A DNA stretch of 64,000 nucleotides from CAIKOD01 sp035505975 (GTDB lineage: Archaea; Halobacteriota; Methanomicrobia; Methanomicrobiales; Methanospirillaceae). Under the pieces are notes generated by a model. That model searched no databases. It saw only the letters and a list, made by a program, of their open reading frames with translations, and was not told the origin of the DNA. This document shows, piece by piece, positions 59,445 through 64,000 of this stretch. Made by a program: the position numbers and the translations under genes. The stretch covers positions 62,001 through 126,000 of the forward strand of contig DATJQJ010000025.1 of assembly GCA_035505975.1 (NCBI GenBank). Direction: 5' to 3'. The stretch's first letter is position 1; each line of letters starts with the position of its first letter.

Positions 59445-61879
59445 TCATCGACTGCCTGGTCCTCCACAATTTCAAACGGTTCCGGAAGGAGGAAATTCAC
59501 TTTAAGGATGGGATCACGGGCATCATCGGCAATAACGGGACGGGGAAGAGCACGATCGTCGAGGCGATCCTGTTCGCCCTGTACGGGGTGCAGGCGACCG
59601 GGATCTCGGGCGATTACATCGTATCGTCGTTTGCGCCCCCAAAGGACGGTTGCCAGGTCAGGCTCGATTTCCGCATCGGAGGAGATACGTATTCGGTCAT
59701 CAGGACCTTCAAAAAAGGAAAAAGCGTCCAGCACGATGTGATGTTCCACAAAGGTCCTTCGCTGATGGCGGCCGGAGTCTCGCAGGTCGATACCGAGGTG
59801 AGGAGAGTGCTCGGCATGGGTCCGGTCGATTTCCGGAACACGGTCTATGCGGCACAGAAAGACCTCCTGACCCTCCTCGACAATACCCCGGCAAAGAGGA
59901 AGGAATGGTTCCAGAAGGCGCTCGGTATCGATTTCCTGAAGACCGAGAGCGATAAGCTGCTGAAGGAACGGGTCGATGGAAAGAACGGCGACCTGAAACT
60001 CAAAGAAGGGGAACTGAAGGCACTTACCGACCGGCAGGACCCCGAAGAGCTGAAGAACCTGCAGGAATCCGTTGCAGGGTTCCGGACTGCTATCATCGAC
60101 ATGGAGACCCGCGGTAAAGACATCGCTGTGAAAAGGGCCGGGGCAGATGCAGAATACAAAAAGTTCCTCGGGAAAAAGACGGAATACACGAGCCTCACCT
60201 CGCGGTCCTATGCCCTCGATAACGAGGTCAAGGGACTTGTGTCCCAGAAGGAGTCGCTCGGAGGACAGATTGCCGGACTTGCAATGCTCGAACAAGAGCA
60301 CAAGGACCTCGAACAGAAACTCTCGGGCTTCGATGCGAAGAAAAAGGATTTCGAAGAGGTCAGGGAGAAAAAGGTGCAATATGACCAGTACCTGTCCAGC
60401 CTGAAGTTCGAGGAACAAACAGCAAACGATTTAAAAGGACGGATCGGGAAGACAAGGGATAAGATTGGTCTCCTCGACAGCGAAAAAGAGCGTCTCGTAA
60501 CGCTTTCATCAGGCATCAGGCATCTCTTCGGTCTCGGCCCGGATGTGGCCGACAACGGCCTTGAACATGCCATTTCATTCAGAGAGGCCGAGTTCAATCG
60601 CCTTGCCGGGACATTTTCTGCGCAGCTCGAACGTCTAACCTCCGAACGAGAGCAAATCATCAAAGACCGGGACACGATCCGCAACGCGGGTGCCGATGGC
60701 ATTTGTCCGCTCTGCAAACAGACCCTCGGAAGCCACTATACGGGTATCGAAGAGGAATTTTCCGCCCGGCTGAACGAAATCGAGGGCCAGAAAGAGCGGA
60801 TTTCAGGTGAACAGAACCTGGTAGCAGCAGAGAAGAGCCGGATCGCGAACCAGAAACCGGCGCTCCATGAGATACGGAGCCTTATCGAACATCAGAAAAC
60901 GAGGGAGCAGCTCAATAAGGACCTCGACGCCCTCCTCCAAGAACAGCGTCAGAGAGAGGCGTCCCTGGAATCCATAAGGGGAAAATTAATAGACCTGGGT
61001 TTTGACGAGTCCGTTTTTCTCACAGCCGGAAAGGAGATCGCAGATCTCGAAAAGGTCTCGGCCAGGTATAACGAACTCGGAAAGAAGATCGCTCATGGAG
61101 AAGCCCTGAAATCCCAGCTCGCCGGCCTCATCAGCCAGATCGGAAAAAAACAAGAAGAATCTGGAATGCTGAAATCACAGCTCGAGAAGCTGGCTTTCGA
61201 CCCTGCAGTCGGTACGACTCTTGAAAAGGTCCTTATCGATGCAGATACGGCTATCAGGACAACAGAAGCAGAGATCGCAAGGACAAAAGAGCGCCTAAGA
61301 AACGCGGAAGAAAAGATCGAACGGTACAAGCAGGACGAAACGAAGATCGCAGGTCTGAAAAAGGAATCCGAAACACTCAAAGAAGAGATCGACCTCCTCA
61401 GACTGACCCGGACCGTGATCTCTGATTACGTGGTCTACCTCATGCAGGTGGTCAGGAGCAGGCTTGAAGGAGAGGTGAGCCGGATCGTCAGCGAGATCAC
61501 CGGCGGGAGGTACGAGCAGGTGCTCCTCGACGAGGACTTCAACCTCCTCATCCGGGACATCGACAATGACTATACCATCGACCGGTTCAGCGGTGGGGAA
61601 CAGGACGATATCGCCGTCGCCCTTCGGATCGCCCTCTCGCGGTACCTTGCCGAACTGCACCAGGTACACGAGAGCACGCTCCTGATCTTCGACGAGATCT
61701 TCGGGAGCCAGGACGAGGAACGGCGTAACAACCTCCTCACCGCATTAAGAACACAGGAGTCGAGGTTCCCCCAGATCATCCTGATCTCCCACATATCGGA
61801 GATGCAGGGCGAATTCACGAATACTTTAGTCGTCGAGATGGGGTCGGACCTGTCGAGCACGATCAGGGAGCTCTCATAA
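59441..61879 (+). CDS. rad50: DNA double-strand-break repair ATPase Rad50
   Basis: 812 residues. Walker A GNNGTGKSTIVEAILFALYG, long coiled coils, zinc hook CPLCKQ (Cys422, Cys425), signature FSGGEQDDIAVALRIALSRY and Walker B LLIFDEIFGSQDEERR. SMC-like partner of Mre11. Start ATG 59441; an upstream in-frame extension to 59387 lies inside mre11 and is not needed. NurA follows directly. Confidence 0.95.
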   Translation: MIIDCLVLHNFKRFRKEEIHFKDGITGIIGNNGTGKSTIVEAILFALYGVQATGISGDYIVSSFAPPKDGCQVRLDFRIGGDTYSVIRTFKKGKSVQHDVMFHKGPSLMAAGVSQVDTEVRRVLGMGPVDFRNTVYAAQKDLLTLLDNTPAKRKEWFQKALGIDFLKTESDKLLKERVDGKNGDLKLKEGELKALTDRQDPEELKNLQESVAGFRTAIIDMETRGKDIAVKRAGADAEYKKFLGKKTEYTSLTSRSYALDNEVKGLVSQKESLGGQIAGLAMLEQEHKDLEQKLSGFDAKKKDFEEVREKKVQYDQYLSSLKFEEQTANDLKGRIGKTRDKIGLLDSEKERLVTLSSGIRHLFGLGPDVADNGLEHAISFREAEFNRLAGTFSAQLERLTSEREQIIKDRDTIRNAGADGICPLCKQTLGSHYTGIEEEFSARLNEIEGQKERISGEQNLVAAEKSRIANQKPALHEIRSLIEHQKTREQLNKDLDALLQEQRQREASLESIRGKLIDLGFDESVFLTAGKEIADLEKVSARYNELGKKIAHGEALKSQLAGLISQIGKKQEESGMLKSQLEKLAFDPAVGTTLEKVLIDADTAIRTTEAEIARTKERLRNAEEKIERYKQDETKIAGLKKESETLKEEIDLLRLTRTVISDYVVYLMQVVRSRLEGEVSRIVSEITGGRYEQVLLDEDFNLLIRDIDNDYTIDRFSGGEQDDIAVALRIALSRYLAELHQVHESTLLIFDEIFGSQDEERRNNLLTALRTQESRFPQIILISHISEMQGEFTNTLVVEMGSDLSSTIRELS

Positions 61880-62911
61880 ATGTCGCACGACCCTGAATAT
61901 GACCAGGCAATCGACGAGGCCATCGGGAGCATCAGGGCAACAGTCCCGGAAAACCTCGTGAAGGATTTCCGGGCGGAAAGCGGGATCAGGAAGGATGATT
62001 TCCAGACCTGCAAACCGGTAGAAAGCGGCGAGATCTGCGCCGTCGACGGGAGCAACGTCCCGCTCCTCGAATCGGGGAGCATGACACTCGTCGTATTCCG
62101 GGCTGCCCAGAGCACGTTCTGCAACCTCGAACGGAGCAGGAGGTCCCTGACCCCGCTGAAATTCGCCATGATAGGTTCGGAAGATACCATTAACCTGGAT
62201 TTCCCCCTGTTATACGAGGAATGCTTCGGGGTATTGCCAGGGACACCGGTGGAAAACAGAGACCGGACCCGGGCTGCAGCAATTCTCCGGGACACCGTGG
62301 AATACTGGGTCACTGAAACAATGGCAAGCACCCTGAATTCTGGTGCGGTCCTGTTACGTGACGGCCCCCTCCGGGTCTCCCATGCCAGCCACGATATCGT
62401 CCTGACCAGGATCGAGAACGCATGCCGGCTCCGTGGAATCGACCTTGCCGGGGTATCCAAACAGACCACGGCCACATGGGGAGGAGGCCACCCCATCCTC
62501 CCTTCGGTAAACGGTCTTGCAAAGGAATTCGGGATAAAAGCCCCCTGGTGGATCAGGATCGATCCCGGGATCCCCGACCATGCGCAGTTCCCCCAGTGGC
62601 AGCACGGCCAGATGCACATCGCCTGCCTGCACCCCCGGGCGAAATCGCCGTTAAAAATCGACCTCCCGGTAGAGACATCGGGATCGAGGGTACCGGAATT
62701 CATGGACCGGCTCGCTGCATGCTCGGGCGACGGCCGGATCCCCGGTTATCCATACCCGCTCTTCGACGCCCATCGCACGGTCGTCCTCACCGAAGAAGTT
62801 GTTGAACAGGTCAGGTCTGACCTGATGCGAAAGCTGGCCGATTCCGGCATGGAACGACAGACCTATGACATCCTGTTCGGAGATTATCATGATGAATTTG
62901 CACGATACTGA
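61880..62911 (+). CDS. nurA: NurA 5'-3' nuclease
   Basis: 343 residues of the NurA family: an Asp in ICAVDGSNVPLLESG, LRDGPLRVSHASHDIV (second acidic cluster) and a C-terminal PLFDAHRTVVLTEE. NurA works with the HerA hexamer to resect DNA ends. The ATG follows the rad50 stop without a gap, and the end overlaps the herA start by 23 bases. Confidence 0.92.
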   Translation: MSHDPEYDQAIDEAIGSIRATVPENLVKDFRAESGIRKDDFQTCKPVESGEICAVDGSNVPLLESGSMTLVVFRAAQSTFCNLERSRRSLTPLKFAMIGSEDTINLDFPLLYEECFGVLPGTPVENRDRTRAAAILRDTVEYWVTETMASTLNSGAVLLRDGPLRVSHASHDIVLTRIENACRLRGIDLAGVSKQTTATWGGGHPILPSVNGLAKEFGIKAPWWIRIDPGIPDHAQFPQWQHGQMHIACLHPRAKSPLKIDLPVETSGSRVPEFMDRLAACSGDGRIPGYPYPLFDAHRTVVLTEEVVEQVRSDLMRKLADSGMERQTYDILFGDYHDEFARY

Positions 62912-64000
62912 CCCCGGGGACCCTTCAAAATACCGGCTCATTGGAAAAAGCGTCCTCGCGTACCGCTTCATCGCACCCCACGATTCGACCCTGTATGTCG
63001 GAGACATCAAGAAGATCACCGATAAAACGAAAGGCGTCACGTTCTTTGCAAAGATCACCGACCTTTCCCACGACAGCAATTTTGCCGACAACCGCTGGGA
63101 CACCCGGGTCTACGCAGAGAAATTTTACGGCCTCGGCGAGGACGTGTTCATCACGGTCGATGCAGTCCCACTCGGGTTCGTCGACGACATGGGCACGTTC
63201 CACAAGCCGAGGACGATACCCTCGAAGTTCTCCAACGTCGAAGACCCGACGGCAAAGGACTTCAGGTTCCTCACCGAGCAGATGGGCGAGATCGAGGTCG
63301 GCTACATGCGGAGCGGGCAGGACATCATCAGGGACGTGGCGGTCCGGATCCCGGCACGGGTCCTCCCTCAACATATGGGTGTATTTGCAACGACCGGTAT
63401 GGGCAAGAGCAATTTCATGAAGACCTTCTGTGCATCGTGCATGAAAGAGAAAAAATTCGGTCTCCTGATCGTCGACCCCCACGGGGAATACGTGAGCGGG
63501 GGGAAATCCTCGATCGGGGAGCCGACGAAAGGACTCGTCCATTATACCGAAGGAAAGGACGGGCTCGCCATATTCACGATACGCGGAGAGCAGGACCGGA
63601 GAAAATACGGGATGAACACGCTCTACCTTGAGTACGACGATTTCCGGATCAGCGACCTCTCAATACTCCACGACCTGACCAGCCCCCAGCACGACATCGT
63701 GGAGGCATTCGCGGACGTAAAAGGAAAAGAGATCATAGAATATTTCCAGGCCGTAGACCCGGCTATCTTTCCCATAAAAGACCCGGCTGCATCGGGCATT
63801 TTAGAAGGAAGTCTCTCATGGAAGATCAGGAACTCCATGGGAGGGCCGGTGATGGTGATCAAGCGGTACATCGACAACCTCGTCAATGGCAACAAGGCAT
63901 TTTTCCGCTCACAGGGTTCTTCTGTCAACGATATCCTTTCAAACCTCCACAACAACCGGGTCGTGCTTGTCGATATTCCCGATATGAGCGAACGGAGCGA
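62889..64000 (+). CDS. herA: HerA DNA helicase/translocase (3' truncated by window)
   Basis: 371 codons are visible, open to the window end. A N-terminal HAS beta-barrel (YRLIGKSVLAYRF...LYVGDIKKITD) is followed by the FtsK/HerA ATPase core with Walker A ATTGMGKSNFMKT (from about residue 167) and LLIVDPHGEY. RVVLVDIPDM near the edge is probably part of the Walker B strand. Start ATG 62889 or 62892, overlapping nurA. HerA pumps DNA for NurA and Mre11-Rad50 resection. Confidence 0.93.
   Translation, partial: MMNLHDTDPGDPSKYRLIGKSVLAYRFIAPHDSTLYVGDIKKITDKTKGVTFFAKITDLSHDSNFADNRWDTRVYAEKFYGLGEDVFITVDAVPLGFVDDMGTFHKPRTIPSKFSNVEDPTAKDFRFLTEQMGEIEVGYMRSGQDIIRDVAVRIPARVLPQHMGVFATTGMGKSNFMKTFCASCMKEKKFGLLIVDPHGEYVSGGKSSIGEPTKGLVHYTEGKDGLAIFTIRGEQDRRKYGMNTLYLEYDDFRISDLSILHDLTSPQHDIVEAFADVKGKEIIEYFQAVDPAIFPIKDPAASGILEGSLSWKIRNSMGGPVMVIKRYIDNLVNGNKAFFRSQGSSVNDILSNLHNNRVVLVDIPDMSERS

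Noticed and set aside
59315..60418. Open frame of 367 codons opposite rad50
   Set aside because: Antisense to the conserved Rad50 ATPase and coiled coil; no motif.
61570..62703. Open frame of 377 codons opposite nurA
   Set aside because: Antisense to NurA and the Rad50 C-terminus; no motif.

Overview
This window looks like a chromosomal segment of a methanogenic euryarchaeon of the order Methanomicrobiales, probably near Methanoregula, Methanolinea or Methanosphaerula. Supporting signs are an O-phosphoseryl-tRNA:Cys-tRNA synthase, a complete mre11-rad50-nurA set with the start of herA, a family Y polymerase ending in a PCNA-binding motif, large PAS-rich archaeal sensor kinases, iron-sulfur flavoproteins, GC-rich codon use and archaeal TATA elements, several of which give leaderless transcripts. 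The genus is inference. I saw no rRNA, tRNA, CRISPR array or insertion sequence.

Layout. 0-9.2 kb: end of a sensor kinase, a CMD-family protein, two anchored surface proteins, an aminotransferase, a YHS protein, a lone PemK/MazF-type toxin, a TauE-type exporter and a 942-residue protein joining a PAPS-reductase-like ATP pyrophosphatase to an inactive-looking cysteine desulfurase domain. 9.4-17.8 kb: membrane PAS histidine kinase, a decayed methyltransferase, HIT, zinc-ribbon and HEAT-repeat proteins, DNA polymerase IV, and a response regulator with PAS domains. 17.9-22 kb: a compact four-gene minus-strand unit ending in an Eco57I-like methyltransferase whose catalytic motif is degenerate. 22-31.6 kb: a winged-helix protein, a PLD-like zinc-ribbon protein, an ABC exporter, META and surface proteins, SepCysS coupled to a 60-residue helical protein, and a type III PLP decarboxylase preceded by a coupled upstream ORF. 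31.7-42.9 kb: small enzymes and repair proteins (AlkD-like, AlkZ-like), a frameshifted VOC gene, SDR, SIMPL, TfoX-like, GNAT, ferredoxin, flavin reductase and a DHFR-like protein. 42.9-52.6 kb: a 1305-residue hybrid sensor kinase, flavoproteins, a PP2C-like protein with altered metal ligands, and a redox cluster (flavin reductase, two iron-sulfur flavoproteins, ferredoxin-nitroreductase) divergent from an HxlR regulator. 52.6-57.2 kb: an accessory stretch with HicBA, two PD-(D/E)XK nucleases and a decaying MntA/HepT pair. 57.3-64 kb: a RecB-like Fe-S nuclease, then mre11-rad50-nurA-herA, cut by the window edge.

The most unusual structures are a dispersed intergenic repeat family of about 70 to 145 bp (copies near 831, 4660, 9196 and 36700), a perfect 26-bp palindrome at 57183, the pseudo-desulfurase fusion at 6351-9179, the degenerate methyltransferase unit at 17935-21985, and the coupled upstream ORF before the decarboxylase. 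Functional statements rest on motif reading only; no database search was possible.
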